Shown: piece by piece, positions 49,601 through 61,189 of the stretch
Numbering within the stretch: the stretch's first letter is position 1
How the letters are laid out: the number at the start of each line of letters is the position of its first letter
DNA from: Marchantia polymorpha subsp. ruderalis
Lineage: Eukaryota; Streptophyta; Marchantiopsida; Marchantiales; Marchantiaceae
NCBI GenBank assembly: GCA_037833965.1
Contig: AP031353.1
Coordinates: 12,526,501-12,590,500 of the forward strand
Direction: 5' to 3'
DNA: 64,000 bases
The notes under the pieces: model-generated
Database searches by the model: none
Told to the model about the DNA's origin: nothing
What the model saw: only the letters and a program-made list of their open reading frames with translations
Program-made: the position numbers and the translations under genes

Positions 49601-52039
49601 GATGGAGAAGTTGTTGAAAGCTCACGTTGACGCCATGTGGGCGCGGATTCAAGAGGAGAATGTGAAGAAAGAAAAACTGGAACGAGATCGCGTGCAGCAG
49701 TTGACAAGCTTGTTGTCAAACTCCCTTAGTAAAGATCTACCTGCAACTGTCGAGAGAATCTTCAAGAAGGAGTTGACGACAATCGGACCTGTTATTGTAC
49801 GATTAGTGACTCCAAGTGTTGAAAAGACAACCCTGGCAGCAGTCTCAGACGCTCTGCAGGTGCGCTTTCTTCATTTTTCTACTTCATTAGTGCCATGATG
49901 TAAAGTGTTACACGCAATCCAACACATCTGAGTACCATGCAATGGCTGAGCCGGTTAAGTGGATGTGAATCTATCGTTTGATAGCAAGTTTGCCCAGGTG
50001 TGTTGACATTTCGTTTTCCTCTCTACGACGCATGAGATGACATCCCATGACGAGTCATGGATGGTTGGTCGTTTCTTGCAGAAGGGGTTATTAGAGAAAG
50101 TTACTCCTCAGTTGGAGAAGGTTGTTGCTACAAAGCTTGAGGCCGCAGTAACGAGACAATTGCAAACACAACTAGGCATGGTGTTGAGACCTGCATTGCA
50201 GGTAATATCACGTCCCGCTTTTTCTGTGTCTGTTACGCATGTTGGATATTGGGTGGAACCATAGTCCCCTCTTCCAGACAAATGTGCAAGAGAATGAGAA
50301 AGGAAGCGTACTAATCGAGATTTGAAGGTGTTTTTTTCCTCTGGGGGTTTTGTGTTAATAAATACTTGTTTGAAATCTCCGACTGTGAACAAGATCATCG
50401 TAAGGGCATTCACCTGTTTAGTGAATATCTTCGAGTTATGTTTTCTATCTGAAAAGATTTAAATTTTTGTGGGCTGTGTTTTCAGGATGCACTGCGTTCA
50501 TCGTTTGAGACAGCAGTTATACCAGGCTTTGAGCGATCTTGTCAGGCCATGTTTGAGCAGATTGACACCACATTCCAGAGAGGTTTGGCAGAGCATACAG
50601 CTGGTGTTCAGCAACAGTTTGAGGCATCTCATTCTGCCCTAGCAGCTAGTCTTCAGGTCCTTACTCACATTTATATTTATGAATTTCGTCTCCTGGGTCA
50701 TTTCCTCGGTTTGTCAATGTGTCTCTGGTTTGTTATTTCTTCAGTTTGTGTAAGCAAATCTTTGCTGCCGACAAGAAAGTTACTTGACTTCATATCTTGC
50801 ACTGCAACCGAAAATGGAATCTAGGACTCAAACGCAAGTTCATTTAGATAGGAAAATGATGTACAAAGATCATCGAACAAATTATATGTTGGAATGGACC
50901 CTCGTTCGTATTTCTACCTTCTCAAAATATCGTCATTCGTAATTTGCAGGACACCATGATGTCAGCTTCATCTTTGGCCACTTCTTTGAAGTCCGAGCTG
51001 AGTGAAGGGCAAAGAAAATTAATAGCTTTAGCTGAAAATGCGGGAGCCAATGCGGCAAGAGCATCTTTGACTGCAGTCAAGCAGAGCAATGGAGGTCTTC
51101 CTGACAAGGTTAGAGTCAATTTACGTTCTCAAGCTCTGTAATGGAAACATGATCAGGTGTAGAGTATTGTTTGATATTACTCTGCTGGATTCCATCTGTT
51201 CTTATATTTGTCCAATTTCGATCTGAGAGAAAAAGGCTCGTCATCTATCAAACTTTCTGATCAAGGTCCGTGTCCTATGTTGTCAGGTTCTGTCCCTTCA
51301 ACATTTGGAGGAGTCTCTTGATCCCACCATTGAGTTGACTAGATTAGTGAATGAGCGGAAGCTTGAAGAGGCCTTCAACAAGGCTTTATCTCTAAGTGAC
51401 GTTGCAATTGTATCTTGGCTTTGCAATCAGGTATGATCCGTCGCCCATTTATGTTTGGTATGAACGTTAGATCTTTGTTGAATAAGTTCAGTTTTCTTCA
51501 GTGAACAGCGCTGACGAAGCTAGTCTAATCGTATATGCTCTGTCGGTAGCAGGATTAGAAAACATTTGCCAAGTGTTCGGGATGTTGGCTGTGTTGCCTT
51601 GAAACTTGCTCTCTCTGATTTGCAAATTCTAAAGACCGATTTATGATAAAGACATCAGATCAGGAATGCTGAAGGTTTCGAATGCCTGCTAGAGTTTAGT
51701 ATACTGACTATTGTTGGAATATTCTGACAGGTCGATCTCAAAACCCTTTTTTCAATGGTTCCACTGCCTCTAAGTCAAGGAGTACTTCTATCTTTAGTAC
51801 AGCAACTGGGTTGTGATCTTGGCAAGGATACAGCACACAAACTGGAGTGGATCAGGGAAGGTGCTCTGGCCTTGAATCCCAAAGATCCAGTTCTTGCCCC
51901 CCATATGCGACCTTTCTTGGAGCAACTTTACCAAAATTTGCACCGACAGATGCATCTAACCACCGCAGGTGGTGAACTTGCTAACTCCATGCGACTGGTT
52001 CTTCACGTGGTGAACTCTCTGCTGACAGCGTGCAAATGA
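43617..52039 (+). CDS. VCS: VARICOSE / enhancer of mRNA decapping 4 (EDC4)
   Basis: This is the scaffold of the cytoplasmic mRNA decapping complex (DCP1-DCP2) in processing bodies. Twelve coding exons: 43617-44699, 44918-44967, 45259-45415, 45691-45918, 46338-46466, 46679-48541, 49500-49859, 50082-50201, 50486-50656, 50950-51108, 51287-51430 and 51731-52039. They join in frame to 4773 nt, or about 1590 aa, longer than Arabidopsis VCS (about 1340). Residues 1-280 are Pro/Ser/Tyr-rich, after [14 protein letters not shown]40 repeats run from about 285 to 690 ([51 protein letters not shown]). A Ser-rich acidic linker fills 720-1170. The helical C-terminal region ([52 protein letters not shown], ending [12 protein letters not shown]) matches the family end. 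The start matches the family N-terminal FDVxKLF motif; an upstream in-frame ATG (43584) is less likely. Confidence 0.95.
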
Positions 52040-53700
52040 ATGAATTTCCTCTAAGGAGGAAGTCATCCGGTTTATTTGGCTCAGTAGCACTTTTTATCCT
52101 TCGACAGGTCCTGTATCCTGTAGGGTTGTAAAAGGTAAAGGCAGACAACCATGATTGGAACCACTTTGTACAGTTACGGGGAGATATGTGTACGAGGCCC
52201 GAGTAGTGAGACTGTAGAATTTGCAGAGGAGTATCTCTTGGGTGATGGCAGTTTACTTGTATCAATTTTGAAATCCAGTGTTTATCGCAGAGACTTGTTT
52301 GCTCGATCACAGGCATTCTCCCTGCTTCTGTTGATATGATCTTCATTAAGTCACTGATGTAGGACTGCTGACAAACAAGGGATTTTGATGTGAGAATTAG
52401 GAGCCATATGGTGGTAGTTCCATACCAGACTTGCTTCGCACACAGTGTGCAGCTTTGGTTGGCTTGGTGGCTGACTGTAGAATGCGATGTAGCAAAGTTA
52501 GATGTAGTATGTTTTAGATGTGCCTAATATATGCTTTAGTAAGGAGATGGATCTTTCCATTTCCATTCTCATAAACAACACTTTATCATGTTGCCTTCTG
52601 GAAGCCAATCGAAGATCCAGCTCTCGTGGCGGTCCTGGTAGGCAGTCGTCATACACTGATTTCTGGGTTGTGTAGGTTGGGTCGAAAGGATGGAGTGGTG
52701 TAGATGGACACATGTGTATATTGTCAGTAATCGACCATCACTGGTTGTTGTGTTTTGGACCGGCCCAGCTGTAGCAGGGAAGTCAGGAGTTTTATTCTCT
52801 CGCAGGAAGTTCTTTAGCTATTGGGCAAAGTTTCGGAAGCATCAGCCATTGTAACATTTTGGAGTTTGATGAAGACGCACCGTTTGACGAACGCTGAGAT
52901 GACTTGTACCTAGGTTGAGAAGTTGTTTTGTTTGCATGCGGCGTGAGTGGCTTCCTTTGTGGAAGAAGATGCAATGGAAATTGTATCATCTTTTATGCCC
53001 GTCGAAATCGTAAGCGAGTACATCAACTATTATGGAAATTCATATATTAGATGAGAAAAGTATTGTGAGAGGAAGTGTATGTGGCTGATCGAACACTCAT
53101 GTTATGGACTATTCAAACCTGACCATATTGTGATTCATGAACTGTTTAAACAACAAGAAGTCGATTGATCCTTGTACAACTATCACACGGAGTTGTGTGC
53201 CATTATATCTTAAATATCTATGTCGAACAGTATGTTCAACGGAAATATTTGTGCAGTCATCCGTGAACTTGACAGTACATGGTCACAGTAGCAATCATCC
53301 TCACTACACACATCACTTTCAAGATAATGTACAACAAACCGAAGAGGTGTACACCCGCACTACTTCCATCTACTATAAGCTCCGAGTGACTTTCTCATTA
53401 AAAAGCCCGAGAGGTTCGAGAATTGTCCGAATGTGTACAAACTCCACAGTTGAAAGAACAATGAAAGTTATATGCAAGGACGCATATTTTCATCATTAAT
53501 ATGTCTCCACATTGAAATCACCTTCATAGTCTCGGAACGTTTGGACAGTATGAGAATCTTTCCAGATGATGGTAAAACCTGAGGTCGATATCCACATTTC
53601 CTGGAAGAAAACTATCAATTTTAATAAAGAAACAAATACTTTCATAGTTTTATAAACATCTTTAGTATTTATATTTAGTTTCATAACATCACTTACCTAA
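52040..53700. other. 3' region of VARICOSE and intergenic DNA
   Basis: The first several hundred bases are likely 3' UTR. Composition falls towards the AT-rich flank after about 53 kb. The frame 53137-53499 (+) and short minus-strand frames match no family I know. A (TA)n run lies at 53757-53779, just beyond. Confidence 0.4.
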
Positions 53701-53756
53701 GTATATCATGACTAGCTATTTTCCATCTTCTCTATGCCATTAATCACATATAAGAT

Positions 53757-53779
53757 AATATATATATATATATATATAT
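53757..53779. repeat. (TA)n microsatellite
   Basis: Alternating TA run at the start of the AT-rich block. Confidence 0.9.
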
Positions 53780-53799
53780 CCTATTTAATATAATATTAT

Positions 53800-54155
53800 A
53801 TGTAATAAGTAGGTAGATAGGAAAAATACTTAAGAACCAAAGCTCTTAATAACTCTAAACTTTTTTATGATCAAAGAGAAAATTAGATATTTGTCAAATA
53901 GAAAACCTTTAGAAGAAAGTCAAAACTCATTCATAGGAATCACAAGATAGTCACATATTACACCAGATAGATATATGTGGTTCATCACGGTGAACTACAT
54001 TCACAAAACATCTCAGGTTTGACTCAGAAACCCTAAAAAGTTTCACTAAAAGTTTTTCTGAGTTCTTTTATATAGTGGCAATCTAACCTGTCTAACTAAT
54101 TGAGATCAAAATAACCTAAGATAAATGAAGATCTGAGTTAATTTCCAATAATTTC
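53800..54155 (-). repeat. Probable 3' LTR of Copia remnant 2
   Basis: On the minus strand, CATGAGTTAACCGGGAAA is followed by TTATTGGAAATTAACTC, as at a polypurine tract-LTR junction. About 90 bases on is a TATA-box-like CTATATAAAAG. The order GATCTTCATTTATCTTAGG.. CACTATA parallels Copia remnant 1, so the two belong to related families. The outer end was not defined. Confidence 0.55.
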
Positions 54156-54347
54156 CCGGTTAACTCATGTTGTGGAGAGCTTAATCTCCATAACTCTATA
54201 AATACTCTACATAAAGTTACTGGAAAAAAACTTGAAGTATGACATTCTTTCAACCAAAACTAAGTAGATTTAAGCTGTAGTCAAAATATGATAGACAAAA
54301 TATACATATAGAGGTAACAAAATTGCTAGTCAATCCACATGTTCTCT

Positions 54348-55100
54348 TCAAGTGAATTTTACAAGATAACACAATTTTTTTATAAAATTCTCCAAAGTAA
54401 TAACTTCGATTAATGCATCAACTAGATTGAATTTATCATCAATTTTGACTAGTTTATATTTTTTTTTATCAGAAATTGTATCATTCATGAAGTGATATTT
54501 GATATAAATTTTGTTTACTTTGTTATTCATTCTTTGCAAGATGAGGATTTCGTTAATGTAGAGTACTATAATAATGAGATTAAAGATTTTGTTATGAATT
54601 TTTTGTTATACACTCAAACGCAGTCCCTGAAATTCTTGTGCTCTTATGAACTCATAAAACATTGCATTTGACTTTCTAGAAGTCTGCTTCAATCTAGAAA
54701 ATCATTTCAAAATCTACTAACCAACTTCTCTAGAACTTTACTTTCAAAGTCAACTACTTGTGTCAATTAAAGTTCTTTTTCCAAAGATCCAAAGAGACTT
54801 GATGTAACTACATAGATTTGATTCATAAGTTAAGTATATAATGCATCAAATGCACCTAGTAGTCAATTTGTAACATACTTTGCTATAGCTGATAACAACT
54901 CATTTTAATCTAAGAACTAAATTTCTTTTGCATGAAAATTTTAGTCAACAAACTCAATATAAAGATTCTCTTCTCGTAGTTTGTTGAATTGTTTTTTCAG
55001 CTCGTACAATCTCTTGCTATCAATCAGAGTTTGATTCTTTGGAAGTTATTCTAGCTTTCGCATCTTGTCATCAATCTATATTTGCATGTCATGCTCCATA
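54348..55100 (-). pseudogene. Copia remnant 2 with internal deletion
   Basis: On the minus strand, 55100-54750 keeps the first RT blocks (LPKNQTLID, YELKKQFNKL, DYNELLSAIAKYV in broken frames) and VVDFESKVLEKLV. Near 54700 comes SRLKQTSRK (family GLKQSPRQW), then FYEFIRAQEF and LYINEILI (family YVDDMLI). The sequence then jumps within a few codons to the RNase H end, open at 54539-54348: KVNKIYIKYHFMNDTISDKK (family TKHIDVRYHFIRD). About 250 residues of the usual polyprotein are therefore missing between the YVDD block and this end. Confidence 0.8.
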
Positions 55101-57880
55101 GCAATATTTCATATATCTTAATGACATACACATGAGCTTTTCTACAAGAACAAGAATATACTTCTTTCAAGATCAATGCAAACATGATCATGAGCATTGC
55201 CAATCTTAATATCATGATAATCAAGAATTAATAAAATAGATTATATTTTATATTTGATAGAATTTTCATTCATCTGACTTGATGACATGCAAGTATAAGT
55301 TTTTTTTGAAAAACTTGTAATAGTGATTGAAATTTATTGTTTTACTTAGTGAGATAAAACTCATCAACTATATCTTGTACTTTAAACTTTAATATTTTAT
55401 TCATTTAGATTCTATTTTGTGTTTCATCAATATTCATAATAATAAAACCTATTTCTACCAATATTTTGATTAGAAATTTGTACTTCTAAATACTTGGAGT
55501 TGAAAATTTATTTCTTTGTATTAATATTATAAGCACATTGATAGATTTATAAATCCAAAAAAAATTACAGTTTACAAAATTGTTAAGTCTAAAATATCTA
55601 TAAAAAAGTTTCTTCTTGGATGTAAAATTCAACATGATAATATTTTTTAAGTATTAAAAGCCATATAACTAGAATTACTCAAACTATTAAATGTAGTCAT
55701 ATATGTGATTCACCACAAATGAATTAGAAAAGTTTATTGCAAAATTTTTTTATCAATTAAACTTTCTTAATTTTAATATTGACAACTTGAGACTAAAATT
55801 CATATATAAAACTAAATTATTTTGGAGTATTGCGTTCCTTCTCCAATGCTAAATCCTAAACTTATTTCAATTGTCTTCGCATGAGATTTTGAAAAATAAA
55901 TTTTTTTGGTGTAATATAAATCATAGTAAGCTGATTACTGATTTATTCTTTTTACAATAAATATTAAACTTATCAAAATTATCTTTTTTTGGCGTTAATT
56001 CATTATTCAAACATTTATCAGTATTTATTTAATCAATATCAAAGATTGTGAATATATCTTTATATTGTAAATATAAGTTTTTGTCTAAAAATCAAGTGAA
56101 CATTTTTATTGTATTCAAGATTTCTTATGATATGGTTTTAGGAAATTTTTTTTTAATATAATTTTCATTTACTTGAAATTACTTTAATGATGAATAAAAT
56201 AATGTATAGTAAGCTATAAAATCTATAAAAAATCCTTTAAAATGAAAGATACAAATATATATATATATATATATATATTTCTTACAACATGTACAAAAAT
56301 TTTAAATTTGAAAATCAATTTTTATTTTATTTACAGTAGTTTGATGATATAATATATGTAAGCAACAAGCGCAAGAATGAATGACGGATTTCTATCAATA
56401 TTCACACAACCAAACATATTTTTATCTAACTGACATGTCAAGCTTGATAATTCATTATTATTCAACTTTAATTTCATCTTAATAATCGTGATTTTTTTTT
56501 ATACTCATTGCAGATTTTTTACAAATCTTATTGCTTTTAATACAAAACAAACACATCACACATATGTTCAAATTGTTGAATTTTTGAAGATGCATTGGTT
56601 AAAATTCTAGCTAATTGCCATGTTGACACATATCATGAATGTCATTTTTATTGTATAAAATATCTTTTTTAATCATATTTTTCATTATTTATTAAATAAA
56701 TATCTTAAATATTTTTTATTTTAATCATAAGCTATCAAGATTAGTTAAAAAGTTATTGTTGATGAATTTTTTTGATTGTCATATATTTTTTTTAATTGTG
56801 ATACATTAAAATACATTATACATATTCATTGAAAAGAAAATTTTGAATTTGTAAGACAATTGCAAAATCATAAAATATCAATGCACCAAAATTAAAGTTG
56901 ATTTAATTTCAAGGATAAATCTTTTAAACATAATTAAATGTTATATTTCACATAAAAATTCATCTTTGCAATGAGCATTGAAAATTTTTACTTAATTTTC
57001 AGTTGAAGTTTATTACTATGCTTCACAAAAATATTCATCGTTGTTACTTTGATTGAAATCATTTAATTTTTGAAATCTTCAAAAAAAAAATTGATGAAAT
57101 TAAGATGATCATCATACATGACGTAAAATGAAAACACGTTTATATATGCATCTTAATATACATAAAGAAAGGAGTAATTCATTCTTTTGAATGGATGTAA
57201 TACAACATTAACATGTCAAATCTATATGATTATAAGTTTGAAGAGTGATAAAATTGAATTGTTTGAAAGAAACTAAACAAGATATTTTAAAACAAAGTAA
57301 TGAATAAGAGATTTATCAATGATATCTTATTATAAAATATGAATAATGAAGATTATATTCAAATACAATTTAGCAAATGATGAAATTGTTAATATTTTTG
57401 TTGTTAATCTGGTATGAATTATTTTACTTTGCTTGTAAAAAAAATCACAACTAAACTTTACCACTTTGCTTGTAAAATTTGTCCTTAGAAACCTTTTTGA
57501 CATAACATTACAACGACAATCTTACATCAAATGTATAATGTATTTAAAGATATGAATGTTACTCATTGTAAAATTAATTTTTATTGAAAATCTTTATATT
57601 GGATATATTTATTTTTTACTACATCATTAATGTATCATAAAACATAAATTCATGATTTATGATCAAATTTTTTCACAAATTTAAACGCAATAAAGTCGTT
57701 TTAAAAAAAAAAGTTGTTGCCAAAAAATATTTATGAACTTCAAGTAAATCCGCTTGAAATTCATAAATATTTGGGAGATAAGACAATTCAATGCAAAAAT
57801 ACTTTTCACTAATCTTGAAAAATATCATACATAGTTGTATCTAACTTAGAAATAAATCTTTGAACCATTTTTTATATTTT
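55101..57880. other. Very AT-rich tract, probably decayed retroelements
   Basis: No open frame is supported. The part from about 56.5 kb probably continues the gypsy remnant of the next entry in its 3' direction, but I could not read integrase blocks reliably. An (AT)n run lies at 56255-56278. Confidence 0.45.
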
Positions 57881-58200
57881 ATATTTTCATATTGAACCTT
57901 TGACATACAAATTTTTCTTGTGTAAAATCTAAAAATTCTTGTAAATTGCCTTCTTGAACATTGAAAATATTTCTAAAAACCAAAATATTACAAAAAATAA
58001 TAATGATTGAATTTGATTGAATAAATTTAAAAAATTTTGCTTATCAATTTCATGAATATATCAAATAAAGTTTTGAGATTAAACCAAATCATTTAATACT
58101 TCAAGTAATCAACCTAGTACAAAAAAAGTTGTGAATGTTTTTATTTGCTATTCATATTTGATTGAAGTTATTTTTTGAATAATTCAATCTATAGTAATAT
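57881..58200 (-). pseudogene. Second decayed Ty3/gypsy reverse transcriptase
   Basis: The segment aligns by eye with 1830-2110 of the first gypsy wreck (for example ATCAATTTCA(C/T)GAAT.TA.CAAAT and the GCAATTCAAATATGATTG-like block). On the minus strand it gives NQI-IANKNIHNFFCTR (family NQIRIxEEDIHKTAFxTR), DILVFRNI (family DILVYSK) and then LQEFLDF. Many stops interrupt it. Confidence 0.75.
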
Positions 58201-58270
58201 ATTTCTATTTTCATTTATTTTTTTCACAAATATGTTTAGGTTAACTCATGTTAAAAAGTAATCTTGTGTG

Positions 58271-58530
58271 TAGTTGAGATTTGCCTCCTATGTAGGATAT
58301 ATATATAACCTGATACTTCTATGCTGCGTGCGTTTGTTGTGTTTCACCTATGTAGTAAAGTCTCTCGCTTGTCTTCCTCCGTAAATGTAGCCCTTAAGGA
58401 TAAATCACATTATAAGTTTGACTCTCGTGTTGTTGGCTTGCCCATTGTGATTTTGAGTTTTACCTTCTTCATGTTGGTTGTTACTTTGATTGTCTTGTCA
58501 CTTACGATTCTCAATTTCTACGTTTACAAT
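58271..58530 (+). repeat. LTR-like segment 1 with primer-binding-site-like end
   Basis: 58271-58460 aligns with 60961-61140 (TAGTTGAGAT at both starts, then CACATTATAAGTTTG, CTC.TGTTGTTGGCTTG and TTGTGATTT..AGTTTTA). A TATA-like ATATATATAA lies near 58300. It ends TTACA and is followed by AT and TAGTATCAGAAC (58531-58542), close to the initiator-Met tRNA complement TGGTATCAGAGC that marks Copia primer-binding sites. This is therefore a 5' LTR-type end on the plus strand. Confidence 0.65.
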
Positions 58531-58542
58531 TAGTATCAGAAC

Positions 58543-60220
58543 AGTTTCCGGTTCGGAGTCTTTGTTAGAGCGTGAATTTCTCTCGGTGATAGTTTTATGA
58601 TGCATGACAATTTTGTGAAAGAAGTCATGGTTTAGGTGACAGTTTTTTTTGAAAATTTAATTTTGATGTTTCTACTCAAGTTTGTGTCAGTGAATTACTA
58701 ACAAAAAGTATATTACGAGATTCAAAGTGAAAGGTTTGAAAGTTTTTTAAAACTTTGTATGCGTTTGAGACTTTTTCTACAGGAGAGTGGTTACAAACCT
58801 GATTACTTTATGACAGTTTTTAGAAGGAAGAATCTCCTGGAAATCTGAAGTTTGAGGTTTTTTTATGACAATGTTTTTCGTATGACAAAGCACTCAATTT
58901 TTTTAACAGTTTTCTATAGTTTTTGATGCGGTTTTTTTGAGATTGGTTGAGTTTAAAGTAAAATTATTTGATTGAAACTAATGGTAAAATCTGACAGTGA
59001 AATTGTTCTAGAGCTTTCAAAACTCACAATGGTTTGAATCTTGTTCTTGTTCAGATTATGCAATGCAAACTAACATTTTGTTTGTTCGAAACGAAGTGAC
59101 TACACTAAAAGGAGAATTTATCCGGCTGGGTCTTGACTAGTAAGAGTTTCTAGTGATAGAAATTTCAGCTTGAGAGTTTTTTCATTTTGAAGTAACCCAC
59201 AGTTTGTTTGATAACAAGCCGACAGGTTTGATGACGAACCTAGATGACAAATTTTGGAATGTATCTTTTATTTGAGGTTGTTTATGCCTAAACTTCAGAG
59301 TTTTTATGATGTTTGTGGAGACCAAGTTGATGCCTCTGTTTGACTTTTGAAGTTTGTGATAGTTATTATTGTGAGAATTGACGATTTTTTGAGACAAGTT
59401 TTGTGAAAGATCTCGAATAGAGAAAGAGCAAGAGAGTAGTTACATACGAGGAAGAGATAGATTAGAAGAAAGATTGATAGAAGGTATTTTGTTTAAAAGT
59501 GCATGGGAGCATTGCTCTGTGGTACTGAGCTGCGGCGGAAATCAACTTCAGGCGAAAGAGCTCAGAGCGAGAAGACGGAGCTGTTTTAGACAGGTGGAAT
59601 CTTGACATCAAGCTTCTAGTTTTGTGTCAGATAGCACCCGATCAGATTAGTAAGATAGACACGGCTCTATGTTAATTAAATGTTTCTCAATGACAACTTT
59701 TGATGTGACCTTTGCGGAATTCACCGTCGTGTCACAAAAGATTGTTGAGTCTTTTGCTTGAACACGAGTAAATAGTCGACTAGATTTCATGGAAGAAACG
59801 GAGCAATGAGCTTGTGAGTTTCAACTTGTTATGGTTTGTTTTTTGGACCTTGGCATTTCTTATAGAATTTGTGTTTCTTGAGCTCTTCCATGTCAATCCT
59901 CTCCTGAGCGAAAGTCCTCGTGAGGTCAAGAATTTCAATTCATGTGCTCGATTGAAGGTCCGGAGCACGGAGCTCACTCACTCTCAAAGAGTTAAGGATT
60001 AATTTGCCGATTTTAGGATACGAGTTTGGAGATAAGATGTTATCAAGGGGTTGTTTTTGGATGTAATTTGTTTCAGTGGACAGTGGAATACTATAAATCG
60101 TGAAGGTATTCCGTTGTGGAGTTCAGAGAAACGAATTGATGGCAGTGCAGAGTACAAAAAGCTTACCGGCTGTCTCCAAGATAAACATGATCTGCACAAT
60201 TGATATAAAACACAGTGGTA
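58543..60220. other. Non-coding stretch between LTR-like pieces
   Basis: It lies immediately inside the primer-binding-site-like end, where gag would be expected. Scattered short frames (for example 59182-59397 (-) and 59814-60002 (+)) show no gag or zinc-knuckle motif. Composition is higher than in the surrounding AT-rich DNA between 59.5 and 60.2 kb. Confidence 0.4.
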
Positions 60221-60910
60221 TTGTGAGTTACGTCTATATGTTGTTACTCTATCATATTATGGATTAGTTCTAAATAACTCTTGTTTAAAGAGTGATCTTG
60301 TGCTAGGTTTCCTTCTAGAACGTTACGCAAAGTAATAATCTAGTTTAGAAAGGATACTACGATTACTTAACACGAGTTAAGACATAGATTGTTGAATTAC
60401 CTCTATATGTTATTATTCATAAATTATTGACTACGATTTAGTTCTAGTTAATTTTTGTTTAAATAATTACCTTGTGTTAGAGTTTCGTCTAGAACTTTTT
60501 GCGAAGTTATAATATAGGTTAGAGAATTTACTGAGATTCCTTAACATCAATTAATGGGGAGATTGTTGAGTTACCTCTATATGTTATTACTCTATGCTAT
60601 TATGATTACGGGTTAATTCTAATTAACTCTTGTTTAAATAGAGATTTGTGTTAGGTTTCCGTCTAGAACTTTTTACGGAGTTATAATATAGGTTAGAAAG
60701 ATTATTGATATTCCTTAACACGTATTAAGGGGGAGAATGTTGAGTTACCTCTTTACATTATTACTCTATCTTATTATGACTACGACTTAGTTCTAGTTAA
60801 CTCTTGTTTAAAGAGTGACCTTGTGTTAGGTTTTTATCTAGAACTTTTTATGGAGTAATAATATAGGTTAGAGAGAATACTGAGATTTCTTAACACAAGT
60901 TAAGGGAAAG
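60221..60910 (+). repeat. Four-unit tandem array, about 174-bp period
   Basis: Units 60221-60388, 60389-60562, 60563-60736 and 60737-60910 share TTGTTGAGTTACCTCTATATG at the start, CTCTTGTTTAAA, TTGTGTTAGG, TCTAGAACTTTTT, and TATAATATAGGTTAGA. Each ends in TTAACAC..TTAAG followed by a purine tract (GGGGAGATT, GGGGGAGAAT). A purine tract directly before TGTTGA resembles a polypurine tract-LTR boundary, so the unit looks like an LTR edge plus its upstream tract, multiplied. The units differ by many substitutions, so the array is not recent. Confidence 0.85.
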
Positions 60911-60960
60911 ATTACTGAGGTTCACTCCGATTAAGTAAAAACCTCACGTTTAGCTATTTA

Positions 60961-61140
60961 TAGTTGAGATTGGTTGCCGGTCTTGAGTATATATACCCAA
61001 GGTCTGTGTATTATCAGACAATACACACGGTATAATAGCACGATGCTATTTCCTAGTGGATGTAGACCTTCAAGATGAACCACATTATAAGTTTGTCTCT
61101 CATGTTGTTGGCTTGGTTATTGTGATTTCAAGTTTTATCG
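60961..61140 (+). repeat. LTR-like segment 2
   Basis: Partner of 58271-58460, same orientation, directly after the tandem array and before Copia coding remnants. It has a TATA-like GTATATATACC near 60988. The primer-binding-site end of segment 1 is not preserved here. Confidence 0.65.
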
Positions 61141-61189
61141 TGACAAATGAAGTGCTTTTCAATACAGACAATTTGCACGGTGTTGGCAT

